A stretch of DNA of 64,000 nt from an uncultured Acetatifactor sp. (GCA_934402375.1 CAKRUB010000011.1:1-64000), one strand, 5' to 3'. Shown: positions 8,886-18,980, numbered from the stretch's first letter. Notes: generated by a model from the letters alone, not told the origin. Translations and numbers: made by a program.

Positions 8886-9257
8886 TTACTTCTTCTTGTT
8901 TGCAACAGTACGCTTAGGTCCCTTGCGGGTTCTTGCATTGTTCTTGGTATTCTGACCACGAACAGGCAGACCCTTACGATGACGGATACCACGATAGCAG
9001 CCGATTTCCTGAAGTCTCTTGATGTTCAGGGCAACTTCACGTCTCAAGTCACCTTCTACAAGAACACCGAGCTTTTCAATAGCCTCTGTCATCTTCTTTA
9101 CTTCGTCGTCGGTGATGTCTCTGACTCTGGTATCGGGATTTACGCCTGCTTCCGTCAAAATCTTGTTGGAAGTAGCTCTGCCGATTCCATAGACATAAGT
9201 CAAGCCGATCTCAATTCGTTTCTCTCTAGGTAAGTCCACACCTGCGATACGAGCCAT
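8886..9257 (-). CDS. rpsM: Ribosomal protein S13
   Basis: 123 residues, normal. It contacts tRNA and forms inter-subunit bridges. The N-terminus [20 protein letters not shown] and the C-terminal [20 protein letters not shown] stretch are diagnostic. GGAGGATATTGTAA precedes the start. It lies unusually far from rpmJ: a gap of about 390 nt. Confidence 0.98.
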   Translation of the reverse strand: MARIAGVDLPREKRIEIGLTYVYGIGRATSNKILTEAGVNPDTRVRDITDDEVKKMTEAIEKLGVLVEGDLRREVALNIKRLQEIGCYRGIRHRKGLPVRGQNTKNNARTRKGPKRTVANKKK

Positions 9258-9648
9258 TTACAATATCCTCCATTTCTTTTGTGCCGACTCCCGGCACATT
9301 TCGCGCACTTCTGGTCTGTTAATTGTGCGCTTTGTTACTCATTGATTGGGGTTCTCACCCAATCGGACGTCAGTTACCTATCCGATCTTTCCAAAACATC
9401 CACAGCATTCCATCTCGGTGAAATATGCGCTTGCGCATATTTCGGAGACGAAATATAGTTTTTCTTAATCATGTCCTTTATGATTTAGAAAAACTTTTCG
9501 TCTTGGTATCAAGAAGTAATCTCCGGCAAGCTCCATCCAGGTTCTATGATAATCGACGCCGTCAGGCATCGGTTCAGCCGCACATAAAAACCGGACAAGA
9601 ACTCACTTAACCTGCTTTCAGGCTTCTACAGCCCTACACAAGCGGTGA
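9258..9648. other. 391-nt non-coding gap between rpmJ and rpsM with several inverted repeats
   Basis: No gene found. The gap holds a row of inverted repeats: GTGCCG/CGGCAC near 9280-9299; GCGCAC/GTGCGC near 9303-9331; GATTGGGG/CACCCAATC near 9342-9364; a near-perfect palindrome AAATATGCGCTTGCGCATAT near 9421-9442; and a 15-nt inverted repeat with one mismatch and a 7-nt loop at 9458-9494. The last has AT-rich outer arms. In other Firmicutes rpmJ and rpsM are usually close together, so the gap looks like inserted or expanded hairpin sequence. Confidence 0.6.
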
Positions 9649-9762
9649 TTATCCCTGTCTCTGTTTGTGTTTCGGATTCTCGCAGATAACTCTGATGCGT
9701 CCTTTTCTCTTGATGATTTTGCACTTTTCGCAAATCGGTTTTACTGATGATCTAACCTTCAC
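9649..9762 (-). CDS. rpmJ: Ribosomal protein L36
   Basis: 37 residues, the exact family length. It starts with GTG at 9762 behind GGAGGG. The zinc ribbon ligands are intact: CEKC at residues 11-14, then Cys27 and His32 (ICENPKH), so this is the zinc-binding form. It is first gene behind the internal promoter at 9796-9824 and follows infA, as is usual. Confidence 0.97.
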   Translation of the reverse strand: MKVRSSVKPICEKCKIIKRKGRIRVICENPKHKQRQG

Positions 9763-9795
9763 GTTAAACCCTCCTTTCAAAAAAGACCGTTTCAT

Positions 9796-9824
9796 ATTAT
9801 AACACAAGGGTTGCCATATGGCAA
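9796..9824 (-). promoter_or_regulatory. Internal promoter before rpmJ, within a hairpin
   Basis: Leftwards: TTGCCA (9824-9819), 17-nt spacer, TATAAT (9801-9796), with the expected start about 27 nt before rpmJ. The -35 lies inside a perfect 10-bp inverted repeat (9806-9815 with 9820-9829). In the direction of the operon this hairpin is not followed by a T run, so it is more likely promoter-associated than a terminator. It would give rpmJ-rpsM-rpsK-rpsD-rpoA-rplQ separate expression. Confidence 0.65.
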
Positions 9825-9848
9825 CCCTTTTTCAAAAGTTTTTTGGTT

Positions 9849-10067
9849 TTATTTATCTCTCCAGATAATACGTCCCTTGCTCAAATCGTAAGGAGAAAGC
9901 TCCAGAGTCACCTTGTCGCCCGGCAGAATACGGATAAAATTCTGGCGAAGCTTTCCGCTGATATGTGCCAGCACACGGTGTCCGTTTTCCAGTTCAACCT
10001 GAAACATGGTGTTGGGCAGCTTCTCTACAACTGTTCCTTCAATTTCGATCACATCACTCTTTGACAT
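9849..10067 (-). CDS. infA: Translation initiation factor IF-1
   Basis: 72 residues, the standard length, one S1-type OB fold that occupies the A site of the small subunit during initiation. [19 protein letters not shown] at the start and [19 protein letters not shown] in the middle are diagnostic. The N-terminus overlaps the end of the preceding KOW-domain gene by 14 nt, so translation is probably coupled. Confidence 0.98.
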   Translation of the reverse strand: MSKSDVIEIEGTVVEKLPNTMFQVELENGHRVLAHISGKLRQNFIRILPGDKVTLELSPYDLSKGRIIWRDK

Positions 10068-10350
10068 ACATTTCCTCCACTTTTATGCTTACTTCGTTGG
10101 CTTCAAACTGCTTTATGGCATATCTGATCTCTTCCGGTCTTACGATCACCCCGGATTCCATCCTTTTTCTCAGCGCTTCCCCGGCAAAGCTGTTTACCGG
10201 CTGAATATGCTTCCTGCGCTTCTTCTTTGGTTGCTCCGGGCTCTTAAGCCTTCCGTCAGTCAAATATACAAAGTCTCCTTCTTCTGCAACGATCATGTAA
10301 AGCGTTCCTTTATCATGTCCTGCTTTAGAAAACGCATATTGTCCTATCAT
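10054..10350 (-). CDS. KOW-domain RNA-binding protein (L14e/L6e-like)
   Basis: 98 residues from the ATG at 10350, which has GGAG 6 nt upstream; an ATG 12 nt earlier is possible but lacks a good site. The N-terminal half resembles the KOW fold ([20 protein letters not shown], then [18 protein letters not shown]), and the rest is a short helical region. Clostridia commonly encode this protein between map and infA. It probably binds ribosomal RNA; its function is not established. Confidence 0.85.
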   Translation of the reverse strand: MIGQYAFSKAGHDKGTLYMIVAEEGDFVYLTDGRLKSPEQPKKKRRKHIQPVNSFAGEALRKRMESGVIVRPEEIRYAIKQFEANEVSIKVEEMYVKE

Positions 10351-10383
10351 ACTCTCCTCCATACCGGGGTACGCTCTCAGGCT

Positions 10384-11139
10384 TTAGTAAAGAGTGAGGA
10401 TTTCCGGATCTCCATCCTCTGTAATAAGGATCGTATTCTCATAATGCGCCGAAAGGGAACCATCCTCTGTCACAACTGTCCAGTCATCGTCCAGCCACTC
10501 CACATCCGCACGTCCGATATTAATCATCGGCTCGATCGCCAGTGTCATTCCGGGGCGAAGCTTCGGACCTCTCTTAGCCATGGCATAGTTAGGGATCTGG
10601 GGATCCTCATGCAGCTTTGTACCCACGCCATGTCCCACAAGGTCACGGACAATTCCGTAACCATACGGTTTTACATAAGCAGCAATCGCGTTGGATATGT
10701 CATACAGGCGGTTTCCCGCCTTCGCCTGCTTTATTCCTGCGAAAAAGCTCTCCCTCGTGACATCGATGAGCTTCTGCGCTTCCGGGCTGATCTTTCCAAC
10801 TCCATGCGTTCTCGCCGCGTCGGAGTGATAACCCTTATAGATCATTCCCGCATCAAGGCTGACAATGTCGCCCTCCTGTAAAATGCGGTGCTTGCTCGGG
10901 ATGCCGTGCACGACCTCATCATTTACGGATACGCAGATACTTGCAGGGTAACCGTTGTAATGAAGGAAGTTCGGGATTCCGCCCAGCTTACGGATCAGCT
11001 GGTCTCCCAGAATATCAATGTCCCGCGTGGAAATGCCTGGCTTCACATATGCCTCGAGCTCCTTGTGCACAATGGCAAGGCGTCTGCAGGACTCACGGAT
11101 CAATTCAATTTCCTGTTCATTCTTAATTATAATAGCCAT
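10384..11139 (-). CDS. map: Methionine aminopeptidase, type I
   Basis: 251 residues, normal for type Ia. It removes the initiator Met from nascent proteins. The five metal ligands are in place: Asp in SLDAGM, Asp in SDAARTHGVG, His in LVGHGVGTKLHE, Glu in IEPMINIG, and Glu in HYENTILIT. No SH3-like N-terminal extension. It starts 1 nt after the adk stop, so the two genes are tightly coupled. Confidence 0.98.
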   Translation of the reverse strand: MAIIIKNEQEIELIRESCRRLAIVHKELEAYVKPGISTRDIDILGDQLIRKLGGIPNFLHYNGYPASICVSVNDEVVHGIPSKHRILQEGDIVSLDAGMIYKGYHSDAARTHGVGKISPEAQKLIDVTRESFFAGIKQAKAGNRLYDISNAIAAYVKPYGYGIVRDLVGHGVGTKLHEDPQIPNYAMAKRGPKLRPGMTLAIEPMINIGRADVEWLDDDWTVVTEDGSLSAHYENTILITEDGDPEILTLY

Positions 11140-11140
11140 C

Positions 11141-11785
11141 TCAATTCCCTAAGATATCCGTGATGGCGGTAAATACGTCCTTCATGTCAACAGTGCCATC
11201 TACGGTCTTCAATACACCTTTCTCTGTGTAAAAGTCAATCAACGGCTGTGTCTGATCATGATATACCTTCAGGCGGTTCAGCACCGTCTCCGGCTTGTCA
11301 TCATCGCGCAGTACAAGATCGCTTCCGCAGGTATCACAAACATTTTCTTTCTTCGGCGGGATGTGCTCCACATGGTAGGTTGCCCCACACTTCAGGCATG
11401 CACGTCTTCCCGACATTCTCCTGACAATATTCTCATCAGGAACATCGACATTGATCGCATAGTCGATCTTCTCGCCGAGCTTTGTCAGCGCATCGTCGAG
11501 AACCTTCGCCTGAGGAATCGTTCTCGGGAAACCGTCCAGCACATAGCCGTCCACACAATCATCCTGGGCAACTCTGTCCAGAAGAATCTTCACTGTCAGT
11601 TCATCAGGCACCAGAAGTCCCTGATCCATATACTTCTTTGCTTCCATTCCCAGCTCCGTGCCATTCTTAATATTCGCACGGAAAATATCTCCCGTGGAGA
11701 CATGGGGAATTTTATACTTTTCAGCAATCATCTTTGCCTGGGTTCCCTTGCCGGCCCCGGGCGCACCTAACATAATAATCTTCAT
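11141..11785 (-). CDS. adk: Adenylate kinase
   Basis: 214 residues, long form. It interconverts AMP and ATP with 2 ADP. P-loop GAPGAGKGTQ at residues 7-16; NMP-binding region with STGDIFR; LID domain with four cysteines (CLKCG and CDTCG) that bind structural zinc as in Gram-positive enzymes. The start at 11785 follows GAGAGGAAAT. First gene of the adk-map-KOW-infA unit after the secY terminator. Confidence 0.98.
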   Translation of the reverse strand: MKIIMLGAPGAGKGTQAKMIAEKYKIPHVSTGDIFRANIKNGTELGMEAKKYMDQGLLVPDELTVKILLDRVAQDDCVDGYVLDGFPRTIPQAKVLDDALTKLGEKIDYAINVDVPDENIVRRMSGRRACLKCGATYHVEHIPPKKENVCDTCGSDLVLRDDDKPETVLNRLKVYHDQTQPLIDFYTEKGVLKTVDGTVDMKDVFTAITDILGN

Positions 11786-11822
11786 ATTTCCTCTCATTCC
11801 GCCGATTCAACGGCACTACGCA

Positions 11823-11852
11823 TTTACACCTATTTTAACGGAGTTTTGTCAA
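11823..11852 (-). promoter_or_regulatory. Probable promoter of adk-map-KOW-infA
   Basis: A perfect TTGACA (11852-11847) is followed after 18 nt by TGTAAA (11828-11823), a weaker -10. It lies directly after the secY terminator and about 38 nt before adk. Confidence 0.5.
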
Positions 11853-11863
11853 GTTTGCAACAG

Positions 11864-11892
11864 AAAAATCGCGCAGGCTCATCCTGCGCGAT
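11864..11892 (-). terminator. Terminator after secY
   Basis: A 10- to 11-bp GC-rich stem (11868-11877 with 11883-11892, CGCGCAGG type) with a 5-nt loop, followed leftwards by TTTTT and CTG. It lies 11 nt past the secY stop and separates the spc operon from adk. Confidence 0.85.
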
Positions 11893-11902
11893 CTAACATG
11901 TC

Positions 11903-13216
11903 TTACTTCTCCAAAAAGCCTTTGTAGTTGCGGACAAACATCTGTGATTCCACCTGTTTCATTGTCTCCAGTACAACACTGACAATAATGATCAGGCTGG
12001 TGCCGCCAAAGGACACATTTGCGTTGAAAACGCCACTGAAGATGTACGGAAGGATCGCAATGATCGTCAGTCCGATCGCTCCGATGAACACGATGTAATT
12101 CAATACCTTGTTCAGGTAATCGCTCGTAGGCTTTCCGGGTCTGATACCGGGGATAAATCCACCCTGTTTCTTCATGTTATCGGCAATCATCAGCGGATTA
12201 AAGGTAATGGATGTATAGAAATACGCGAAGAAAATAATCAGCGCAATATATACGATCAGACCGATTGTATACTTAATCTGCTTGGGATTACACCAATAAC
12301 CGGAATTCAGGTACTTCAGAATTTCGCTCCATACGCCTGTTCCGTTATATCCCGCAAAAGACGAGATAATGATCGGGAACTGCATCAGAGACTGTGCAAA
12401 AATAACAGGAATAACACCGGCTGTGTTTACCTTCAAAGGAATATTTGAGGTCTGGCCACCGACCATCTTTCTTCCCTGTACCTTATTGGCATACTGTACA
12501 GGAATCTTCCGTGTACCGTCATTCAAAATAATAACCAGCACCACCATCGCGATGATGACTGCAATAATGATTGCCGCTGCAAGAATTGCAGTAGCCGGAG
12601 CCTTGCCGAACACAAACTGCTCGAACAAAGTCTTTAAATCCTCCGGCAGTCTGGAAATAATGTTGATAACCAGAACGATAGAGATACCGTTTCCGATACC
12701 CTTTTCTGTGATTCTCTCACCGACCCACATCAGGAATGCACTTCCCGCCGTGAGCGTTGCAATGGAACAAATGACGCTCATTGCATTGAACTGAATCAGA
12801 TAGCCCTGTCTGCCGAATCCGATAGCCATTGCTGCCGACTGGATCAATGCCAGTGCAACCGTAACATATCTGGTGATCGACACAATCTTCTTCCGTCCGT
12901 CCTCGCCGTCACGCTGCATCTCCTCAAGCTTGGGAATTGCGATTGTGAGCAGCTGGATGATGATGGAGGATGTAATATATGGGGTGATATTCAGTGCAAG
13001 GATTGACATGCTCATGAAGGAACCACCCGTGATTGCATCAAAGAAACTAAACGCACCATTAGCCTGATCGGAAAACCACTGACGGAAAACTTCGCCGTTT
13101 ACGCCCGGCACAGGCAGCTGTGATCCGATACGGATCACAATCAGCATGCCGAATGTAAATAAAATCTTATCTCTGATCTCTTTGATTTTGAATGCGTTTT
13201 TCAGTGTTGTAAACAT
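11903..13216 (-). CDS. secY: Protein translocase channel subunit SecY
   Basis: 437 residues with ten hydrophobic segments, the central pore of the Sec translocon. Family features: LFTFGMLIVIRIGSQLPVPG at the N-terminus, a plug region near FSFFDAITGGSFM, and the C-terminal loop GGFIPGIRPGKPTSDYL. Its ATG overlaps the last base of the rplO stop (TAATG), so translation is coupled. Confidence 0.98.
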   Translation of the reverse strand: MFTTLKNAFKIKEIRDKILFTFGMLIVIRIGSQLPVPGVNGEVFRQWFSDQANGAFSFFDAITGGSFMSMSILALNITPYITSSIIIQLLTIAIPKLEEMQRDGEDGRKKIVSITRYVTVALALIQSAAMAIGFGRQGYLIQFNAMSVICSIATLTAGSAFLMWVGERITEKGIGNGISIVLVINIISRLPEDLKTLFEQFVFGKAPATAILAAAIIIAVIIAMVVLVIILNDGTRKIPVQYANKVQGRKMVGGQTSNIPLKVNTAGVIPVIFAQSLMQFPIIISSFAGYNGTGVWSEILKYLNSGYWCNPKQIKYTIGLIVYIALIIFFAYFYTSITFNPLMIADNMKKQGGFIPGIRPGKPTSDYLNKVLNYIVFIGAIGLTIIAILPYIFSGVFNANVSFGGTSLIIIVSVVLETMKQVESQMFVRNYKGFLEK

Positions 13217-13656
13217 TACATCACCTCTGCTGTTCCACCAAGAGCCTCAATCTTTTCTTTTGCAGATGCGCTAAATGCGTCTACCTTGACATTGAGCTTT
13301 TTGGTAAGTTCTCCGTTTCCGAGTATCTTTACACCATCTCTGGGATTCTTAACTACACCAGCTTCAACCAATGCATTTACATCTACAGTTGCGCCATCCT
13401 CGAAGCGCTCAAGTGCGCTCACATTGATAGCAACGATTTCCTTTGAATTTCTGTTGGTAAATCCTCTCTTGGGAAGACGTCTGTACAAAGGCATCTGTCC
13501 ACCTTCAAAACCGATCCTCGGTGCTCCAGAACGAGCCTTCTGACCTTTGTGTCCTTTACCTGCAGTCTTGCCGTTTCCTGAACCATGTCCACGGCCTCTT
13601 CTAAAATTATCGCTGTGCTTGGAACCTTCTGCGGGTCTTAAATTGGATAATTCCAT
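13216..13656 (-). CDS. rplO: Ribosomal protein L15
   Basis: 146 residues from the ATG at 13656 behind AGGAGG; an in-frame GTG 9 nt earlier overlaps that site and is rejected. The Gly-rich N-terminus ([20 protein letters not shown]) and the [18 protein letters not shown] stretch are diagnostic. Between rpmD and secY as usual. Confidence 0.97.
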   Translation of the reverse strand: MELSNLRPAEGSKHSDNFRRGRGHGSGNGKTAGKGHKGQKARSGAPRIGFEGGQMPLYRRLPKRGFTNRNSKEIVAINVSALERFEDGATVDVNALVEAGVVKNPRDGVKILGNGELTKKLNVKVDAFSASAKEKIEALGGTAEVM

Positions 13657-13675
13657 TTCTAACACCTCCTTTGAC

Positions 13676-13861
13676 TTATGCTTCTTCTACTTTCAATAAA
13701 TGGCCAACCTGACGAATCTGTCCCTTTGTAGCATCATTATCAGGAAGTATTACGGAACTGCCAATCTTGCGAAGTCCCATAGATTCAACGATTGCCTTAT
13801 TCTTCGGTACAGCTCCGATTGTGGACTTTACCAAAGTGATCTTTAACTTCTTATCTGCCAT
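13676..13861 (-). CDS. rpmD: Ribosomal protein L30
   Basis: 61 residues, normal. The family core [20 protein letters not shown] and [14 protein letters not shown] are clear. The start at 13861 follows AAAGGAG; the frame is open upstream only through the spacer. The 115-nt gap to rpsE contains a GCCGGC-type inverted repeat near 13954-13972. Confidence 0.96.
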   Translation of the reverse strand: MADKKLKITLVKSTIGAVPKNKAIVESMGLRKIGSSVILPDNDATKGQIRQVGHLLKVEEA

Positions 13862-13976
13862 TTTAAACTCCTTTCCACCGCATGGTCTTAACCCTGCCGG
13901 AAGACTCCCTGAGGCTTCTTCCGTTTGAAGCTTAGATCTGTCCAGCCGGCACACAAAGCCGGCCGAACAAATTCTT

Positions 13977-14486
13977 TTACGCTAATACCTCTTCAACAGA
14001 CTTGCCACGGCTCTTTGCTACCTCTTCAGGAGCTTTCAGCTGGCTTAAGCCAGTGATCGTTGCAAGAACGACATTCTGCTTGTTGTTGGAACCGAGAGAC
14101 TTTGTACGGATATTCTTGATACCAGCAAGCTCACATACCACACGGGCAGGACCGCCAGCGATGATACCGGTACCTTCGGGAGCCTTCTTCAGCAGAACGT
14201 TTGCGGAACCATACTTACCGATGTAATCATGGGTAATGGAATTGTTCTCATCCAATGCAACAGTAACGATGTGCTTCATTGCATCTTCCTTTCCCTTGCG
14301 GATTGCTTCGGGAATTTCTACGGCCTTTCCCAGACCTGCGCCGACATGACCATTGCCGTCACCAACTACTACCAGAGCAGTAAAGCGCATGTTACGTCCA
14401 CCCTTAACGGTCTTTGCTACACGCTTAATGGTAACAACCTTGTCATTCAACTCTAACTGGCTTGCATCTATGACTGTATGTTTCAT
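13977..14486 (-). CDS. rpsE: Ribosomal protein S5
   Basis: 169 residues, normal. A decoding-fidelity protein. The N-terminal dsRBD-like domain contains [20 protein letters not shown] and [20 protein letters not shown]; the C-terminal domain has [20 protein letters not shown]. Between rplR and rpmD. Confidence 0.98.
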   Translation of the reverse strand: MKHTVIDASQLELNDKVVTIKRVAKTVKGGRNMRFTALVVVGDGNGHVGAGLGKAVEIPEAIRKGKEDAMKHIVTVALDENNSITHDYIGKYGSANVLLKKAPEGTGIIAGGPARVVCELAGIKNIRTKSLGSNNKQNVVLATITGLSQLKAPEEVAKSRGKSVEEVLA

Positions 14487-14506
14487 GGTGTATTCCTCTT
14501 CCTTTC

Positions 14507-14875
14507 CTAGAATTCCAGGCCGGCTTCTCTTGCCGCCTCAGCTAATGCCGCAACCTTACCCTGATATATAAAGCCGCCTCTGTCAAAAACAACTTCCTTG
14601 ATACCTTTTTCAATTGCTCTCTTGGCAATGACGGTTCCCAGGTATGCTGCTGCATCAACGTTATTGGTCTTCTCAAGCTCGCTCTTGATGTCCTTCTCAA
14701 GCGTGGAAGCGGATACTAATGTATTCCCAACAGTATCGTCGATAATTTGAGCATACATATGATTATTGCTTCTGAACACAGCCAGACGGGGTCTTTCAGC
14801 AGTGCCACTGAAGCGGTTACGAATTCTCATGTGCTTTTTCGCACGTACATCTTTTCTTGATACCTTGCTAACCAT
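14507..14875 (-). CDS. rplR: Ribosomal protein L18
   Basis: 122 residues from the ATG at 14875; another ATG 6 nt upstream is too close to AAGGAG. It binds 5S rRNA. Core motifs: [20 protein letters not shown] near residues 15-34 and [20 protein letters not shown] at the C-terminus. Confidence 0.97.
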   Translation of the reverse strand: MVSKVSRKDVRAKKHMRIRNRFSGTAERPRLAVFRSNNHMYAQIIDDTVGNTLVSASTLEKDIKSELEKTNNVDAAAYLGTVIAKRAIEKGIKEVVFDRGGFIYQGKVAALAEAAREAGLEF

Positions 14876-14895
14876 CCTCATACTCTCCTTATCTA

Positions 14896-15438
14896 TTATT
14901 TCTTACCGGTCTTACCAACTTTACGTCTGATCACTTCATCAGCATACTTGATTCCCTTGCCCTTATAAGGCTCAGGTCTTCTCTTGTCTCTGATTTCAGC
15001 TGCGAATTGGCCAACTTTTTCTTTGTCAATACCCTTGACAATAATGATGTTCTGTCCGTCAACAACAGTCTCGATGCCCTCGGGATCTTCCATCTCAACC
15101 GGATGAGAGTAGCCCAGGTTCAGGGTCAGCTTCTTGCCGCTCTTTGCTGCTCTGTAACCGACACCGTTTACTTCCAGCTTCTTCTCGTAGCCATCGGTTA
15201 CACCGACAACCATGTTGTGGATGAGGGTTCTAGTCAGACCATGAAGAGACTTCATCTTCTTCAGATCGTTGGGTCTGCTTACCAGCACCTCTGCGCCTTC
15301 AACCTTAATCTCCATCTCAGCGGGTAACACTCTCTCAAGTGTTCCCTTAGGACCCTTAACGGTCACTTTGTTATTTTCTGCAACTTCCACAGTAACACCT
15401 GCAGGAATCGCGATTGGCATTCTACCTATACGTGACAT
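14896..15438 (-). CDS. rplF: Ribosomal protein L6
   Basis: 180 residues, normal. Two repeated folds near the factor-binding site of the large subunit. [15 protein letters not shown] at the start; the C-terminal signature [20 protein letters not shown] is intact. About 40 nt after rpsH. Confidence 0.98.
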   Translation of the reverse strand: MSRIGRMPIAIPAGVTVEVAENNKVTVKGPKGTLERVLPAEMEIKVEGAEVLVSRPNDLKKMKSLHGLTRTLIHNMVVGVTDGYEKKLEVNGVGYRAAKSGKKLTLNLGYSHPVEMEDPEGIETVVDGQNIIIVKGIDKEKVGQFAAEIRDKRRPEPYKGKGIKYADEVIRRKVGKTGKK

Positions 15439-15479
15439 GCCCGTACCTCCTATATTTTATAAATGATCTTTTCGTCTTC

Positions 15480-15881
15480 TTACCAAACGAAAGCGAGAAC
15501 CTCGCCGCCTACCTGAAGCTCGCGTGCCTTCTTGTCAGTCAGCACACCCTGGTTGGTGGAGATGATTGCTGTTCCGAGACCGCCGAGTACTCTGGGCAGC
15601 TCATCCTTGCCTGCGTATACACGCAGACCGGGCTTGGAAATTCTCTTGATGCCGGAGATGATCTTCTCGTTCTTATCAGCGCCGTACTTCAGCGTGATAT
15701 GAATGGACTTGAAGTTGCCGTCATCGATTACATCATATTTGGTTATATATCCCTCATCCAGAAGAATCTGTGCGATAGACAGCTTCATCTTGGAGGCAGG
15801 AATATCAACAGTATCGTGCTTAGCAGTGTTTGCATTACGGATTCTTGTAAGCATATCTGCAATAGGATCGCTCATTGTCAT
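15480..15881 (-). CDS. rpsH: Ribosomal protein S8
   Basis: 133 residues, normal. It binds central-domain 16S r[21 protein letters not shown] at the start and [20 protein letters not shown] at the C-terminus are diagnostic. It follows the S14 gene by 18 nt. Confidence 0.98.
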   Translation of the reverse strand: MTMSDPIADMLTRIRNANTAKHDTVDIPASKMKLSIAQILLDEGYITKYDVIDDGNFKSIHITLKYGADKNEKIISGIKRISKPGLRVYAGKDELPRVLGGLGTAIISTNQGVLTDKKARELQVGGEVLAFVW

Positions 15882-15899
15882 TGTTTTCTTCCTCCTTCC

Positions 15900-16085
15900 T
15901 TACCAGCTTGCTTTCTTCACGCCGGGAATCTCTCCCTTGTATGCCAATTCGCGGAAGCAAACTCTGCAAATGCCATACTTTCTCAAGTAAGCGTGAGGAC
16001 GACCGCAAATCTTGCAACGGGTGTAAGCCTGAGTAGAAAACTTGGGCTTGCGCTGCTGTTTAATCTTCATTGATGTCTTAGCCAT
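15900..16085 (-). CDS. rpsN: Ribosomal protein S14, type Z
   Basis: 61 residues, the short zinc-binding form (also called rpsZ). The ribbon is intact: [20 protein letters not shown] carries CxxC pairs. The C-terminus [11 protein letters not shown] is canonical. Between rplE and rpsH as in other Firmicutes. Confidence 0.98.
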   Translation of the reverse strand: MAKTSMKIKQQRKPKFSTQAYTRCKICGRPHAYLRKYGICRVCFRELAYKGEIPGVKKASW

Positions 16086-16103
16086 GAAAAATTTACCTCC
16101 TTA

Positions 16104-16643
16104 TTATTTTGCGAACGGCATATTGAACAGAGTCAACAGCTCGCGTGCCTCTTCGTCAGTCTTTGCAGTTGTAACAAAGATAATATCCATACCTCTGGTC
16201 TTGTCAATCTTATCGTACTCGATCTCAGGGAAGATGAACTGCTCCTTGATACCAAGAGCATAGTTTCCTCTGCCGTCGAAAGCGTTGGGATTAACACCTC
16301 TGAAGTCACGCACACGAGGCAATGCCAGGTTCACAAGACGATCAAGGAACTCATACATCTTCTCGCCACGCAGAGTAGTCTTACATCCGATAGCCATACC
16401 CTCACGGATCTTGAAGTTAGCTATGGAGGACTTAGCCTTGGTAAGAACTGCCTTCTGGCCGGTGATGGTCTCCATGTCAGCTACTGCATTCTCAAGAACC
16501 TTTGCGTTGTCCTTTGCTTCACCAACACCCATGTTGACCACGATCTTATCAAGCTTGGGAACTTCCATAACGTTTTTATATCCAAACTTCTTTGTCATAG
16601 CTTCTACGATCTCATCGTAGTATAATTCTTTTAATCTAGCCAC
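16104..16643 (-). CDS. rplE: Ribosomal protein L5
   Basis: 179 residues, normal. It binds 5S rRNA and contacts P-site tRNA. Motifs: [20 protein letters not shown] near residues 31-50, IGCKTTLRG in the middle, and [20 protein letters not shown] at the C-terminus. Confidence 0.98.
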   Translation of the reverse strand: MARLKELYYDEIVEAMTKKFGYKNVMEVPKLDKIVVNMGVGEAKDNAKVLENAVADMETITGQKAVLTKAKSSIANFKIREGMAIGCKTTLRGEKMYEFLDRLVNLALPRVRDFRGVNPNAFDGRGNYALGIKEQFIFPEIEYDKIDKTRGMDIIFVTTAKTDEEARELLTLFNMPFAK

Positions 16644-16666
16644 TTTTCGTTCCTCCTTCCTATTGA

Positions 16667-16978
16667 TTAGTCAATCACTTCGCCGGTTGACTTTGCAAAA
16701 CGAACCTTCTTATCTCCGTCCATCTTGAAGCCGACTCTGGTTGCCTTGCCCTTGAATACGAGCATGACATTTGAAATATCAATAGGAGCTTCCTTCTGAA
16801 CAATGCCGCCGTTGGGGTTCGCCTGAGAAGGCTTTGCGTGCTTTGTGATCTTGTTCACGCCCTCAACAACAACCTTACCATTCTTGGCATCTACGGAAAG
16901 TACCTTTCCTTCTGTATTGCAATCCTTGCCAGCGATAACCTTTACGGTATCGCCCTTCTTAATCTTTAAACTGGACAT
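16667..16978 (-). CDS. rplX: Ribosomal protein L24
   Basis: 103 residues, normal. KOW motif at the N-terminus ([20 protein letters not shown]), then [20 protein letters not shown], typical of this assembly-initiator protein. 11 nt after rplN. Confidence 0.98.
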   Translation of the reverse strand: MSSLKIKKGDTVKVIAGKDCNTEGKVLSVDAKNGKVVVEGVNKITKHAKPSQANPNGGIVQKEAPIDISNVMLVFKGKATRVGFKMDGDKKVRFAKSTGEVID

Positions 16979-16989
16979 ATGACACCTCC

Positions 16990-17358
16990 TTATAATACTT
17001 CGGGAGCCAGAGATACAATCTTCATGAACTGCTTTTCACGAAGCTCTCTTGCTACCGGCCCAAAAATACGGGTTCCTCTGGGTGTCTTGTCATCCTTGAT
17101 GATTACTGCTGCGTTCTCGTCGAACTTGATGTAGGAACCATCCTTGCGGCGTGCGCCCTTAACGGAACGAACCACAACTGCCTTAACAACGTCACCCTTC
17201 TTTACAACTCCGCCGGGTGTTGCATCTTTAACGGAAGCAACAATCACATCGCCAATCTGTGCATATCTTCTTGTAGAGCCGCCCATAACGCGGATGCAGA
17301 GCAATTCTTTTGCACCGGTGTTATCAGCAACCTTCAGTCTTGTTTCCTGCTGAACCAT
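16990..17358 (-). CDS. rplN: Ribosomal protein L14
   Basis: 122 residues, the standard length, from the ATG at 17358 behind [28 protein letters not shown] at the start and [20 protein letters not shown] at the end are canonical. It forms inter-subunit bridges. Confidence 0.98.
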   Translation of the reverse strand: MVQQETRLKVADNTGAKELLCIRVMGGSTRRYAQIGDVIVASVKDATPGGVVKKGDVVKAVVVRSVKGARRKDGSYIKFDENAAVIIKDDKTPRGTRIFGPVARELREKQFMKIVSLAPEVL

Positions 17359-17389
17359 GATTTTCCTCCTTTGCCGCACCTACGGCTGA

Positions 17390-17647
17390 TTACTTCACTC
17401 TTTCTACGATCTCAACAAGTCTCCATCTCTTGTCCTTGGACAGAGGTCTTGTCTCCATAACCTTAACGGTGTCGCCAATGTTACACTCGTTGTTCTCGTC
17501 ATGAGCCTTCAGCTTGTAGGTTCTCTTAACGACCTTGTTATAAAGAGGATGCTTTACATGCTCTTCGATCGCCACAACGATTGTCTTATCCATCTTATTA
17601 CTGGTGACCTTACCGGTACGCACTTTTCTCAAATTTCTTTCTTCCAC
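17390..17647 (-). CDS. rpsQ: Ribosomal protein S17
   Basis: 85 residues, normal. It begins with GTG at 17647 behind AAAGGAG. The OB-fold signature [20 protein letters not shown] near the C-terminus is diagnostic. Between rpmC and rplN. Confidence 0.97.
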   Translation of the reverse strand: MEERNLRKVRTGKVTSNKMDKTIVVAIEEHVKHPLYNKVVKRTYKLKAHDENNECNIGDTVKVMETRPLSKDKRWRLVEIVERVK

Positions 17648-17686
17648 GACTTAACTCCTTTCCACTCGCCATCCGGGCGACGTGCC

Positions 17687-17890
17687 TTAGCTCCTAGCCT
17701 TCTCGGTGATAACTGTCTGAATACGAGCAATATTCTTTCTAACATCCTTAATTCTTGCTGTATTATCGAGCTGATTGGTTGCGTTCTGGAATCTCAGATT
17801 GAAAAGTTCTTTCTTTGCAGCAACAAGCTCTGACTGCAGTTCCTCTGCGGACTTGTTCTTTAATTCTTCTACAAACTTATTCGATTTCAT
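17687..17890 (-). CDS. rpmC: Ribosomal protein L29
   Basis: 67 residues, normal. A two-helix protein at the exit tunnel. Its [20 protein letters not shown] stretch is the family signature. The ATG overlaps the rplP stop (TAATG), so translation is coupled. Confidence 0.97.
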   Translation of the reverse strand: MKSNKFVEELKNKSAEELQSELVAAKKELFNLRFQNATNQLDNTARIKDVRKNIARIQTVITEKARS

Positions 17891-18318
17891 TATTCTACAC
17901 CGCCTTCCAAATCTGCCTTAGAAACGACCTTACACTTGCAGGGAAGCTTATGCATAGCAAGACGCAGTGCCTCCTTTGCCTGATCTTCGGGAACACCGGC
18001 AATTTCAAACATAACACGTCCGGGCTTTACAACTGCTACCCAACAGTCAACGGCTCCCTTACCGGAACCCATACGAGTTCCAAGGGGCTTAACGGTTACA
18101 GGCTTGTCAGGGAAGATCTTGATCCATACCTGGCCTGCACGCTTCGTGTAACGGGTAAGTGCAATACGGGCTGCCTCGATCTGGTTGGATTTGATCCAGC
18201 AGGGCTCGAGTGCCACCAGACCATATTCACCATAGGCAAGAGTGTTACCTCTTGTTGCCTTGCCGGCCAAGGTACCACGGAACTGTTTACGACGCTTAAC
18301 TCTCTTCGGCATTAACAT
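17890..18318 (-). CDS. rplP: Ribosomal protein L16
   Basis: 142 residues, normal. It organises the A-site region of the large subunit. [20 protein letters not shown] and the [20 protein letters not shown] stretch are canonical. 2 nt after rpsC. Confidence 0.98.
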   Translation of the reverse strand: MLMPKRVKRRKQFRGTLAGKATRGNTLAYGEYGLVALEPCWIKSNQIEAARIALTRYTKRAGQVWIKIFPDKPVTVKPLGTRMGSGKGAVDCWVAVVKPGRVMFEIAGVPEDQAKEALRLAMHKLPCKCKVVSKADLEGGVE

Positions 18319-18320
18319 GA

Positions 18321-18980
18321 TTATTTATCGCTCCCTTCCATCTGATTTCCCTTTGTAGGAAGGATCTCACCCTTGTAGATCCAAACTTTAACTCCAACCT
18401 TACCGTATGTGGTATCAGCCTCTGCGAAACCGTAATCGATATCTGCTCTCAGAGTCTGAAGCGGAATGGTTCCCTCGCTGTAGAACTCAGAACGTGCGAT
18501 ATCTGCACCGCCAAGACGGCCTGCGCATGCTGCCTTGATACCCAGAGCGCCTGCCTTCATGGTTCTGCCCATGCAGGACTTCATAGCACGTCTGAAGGAC
18601 ACACGGTTCTCAAGCTGCTGTGCAATATTCTCTGCAACCAGCTGGGCATCTCTGTCAGGTCTCTTGATCTCCTTGATATCGATCAGAACCTTCTTGCCGG
18701 TCATCTTGGAAAGCTCGTTCTTGGTAACCTCGATCTCGGCACCGCCCTTACCGATGATAACACCGGGCTTTGCAGTATGAATAATAACACGAACTCTGTC
18801 AGATGTTCTCTCGATCTCGATCTTAGCAACACCTGCGCTGTATAACTTCTTCTTCAGATACTTTCTGATCTCATAGTCTTCTACCAGATAGTCGGAAAAC
18901 TCGTTCTCAGCGTACCACTTGGAATCCCAATCTTTAATTACTCCGACTCTTAAGCCGTGAGGATTAACTTTCTGTCCCAT
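18321..18980 (-). CDS. rpsC: Ribosomal protein S3
   Basis: 219 residues, normal, from the ATG at 18980 ([13 protein letters not shown]) behind AAGGAG. The KH domain carries [11 protein letters not shown], and the C-terminal signature [20 protein letters not shown] is intact. It forms part of the mRNA entry tunnel. Confidence 0.98.
   Translation of the reverse strand: MGQKVNPHGLRVGVIKDWDSKWYAENEFSDYLVEDYEIRKYLKKKLYSAGVAKIEIERTSDRVRVIIHTAKPGVIIGKGGAEIEVTKNELSKMTGKKVLIDIKEIKRPDRDAQLVAENIAQQLENRVSFRRAMKSCMGRTMKAGALGIKAACAGRLGGADIARSEFYSEGTIPLQTLRADIDYGFAEADTTYGKVGVKVWIYKGEILPTKGNQMEGSDK

Noticed and set aside
9806..9829. Rho-independent terminator between infA and rpmJ
   Set aside because: The stem is perfect, but in the operon direction it is followed by GTGTTATAAT, not T residues; the T run lies on the wrong side. 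A promoter overlapping the stem explains it better.
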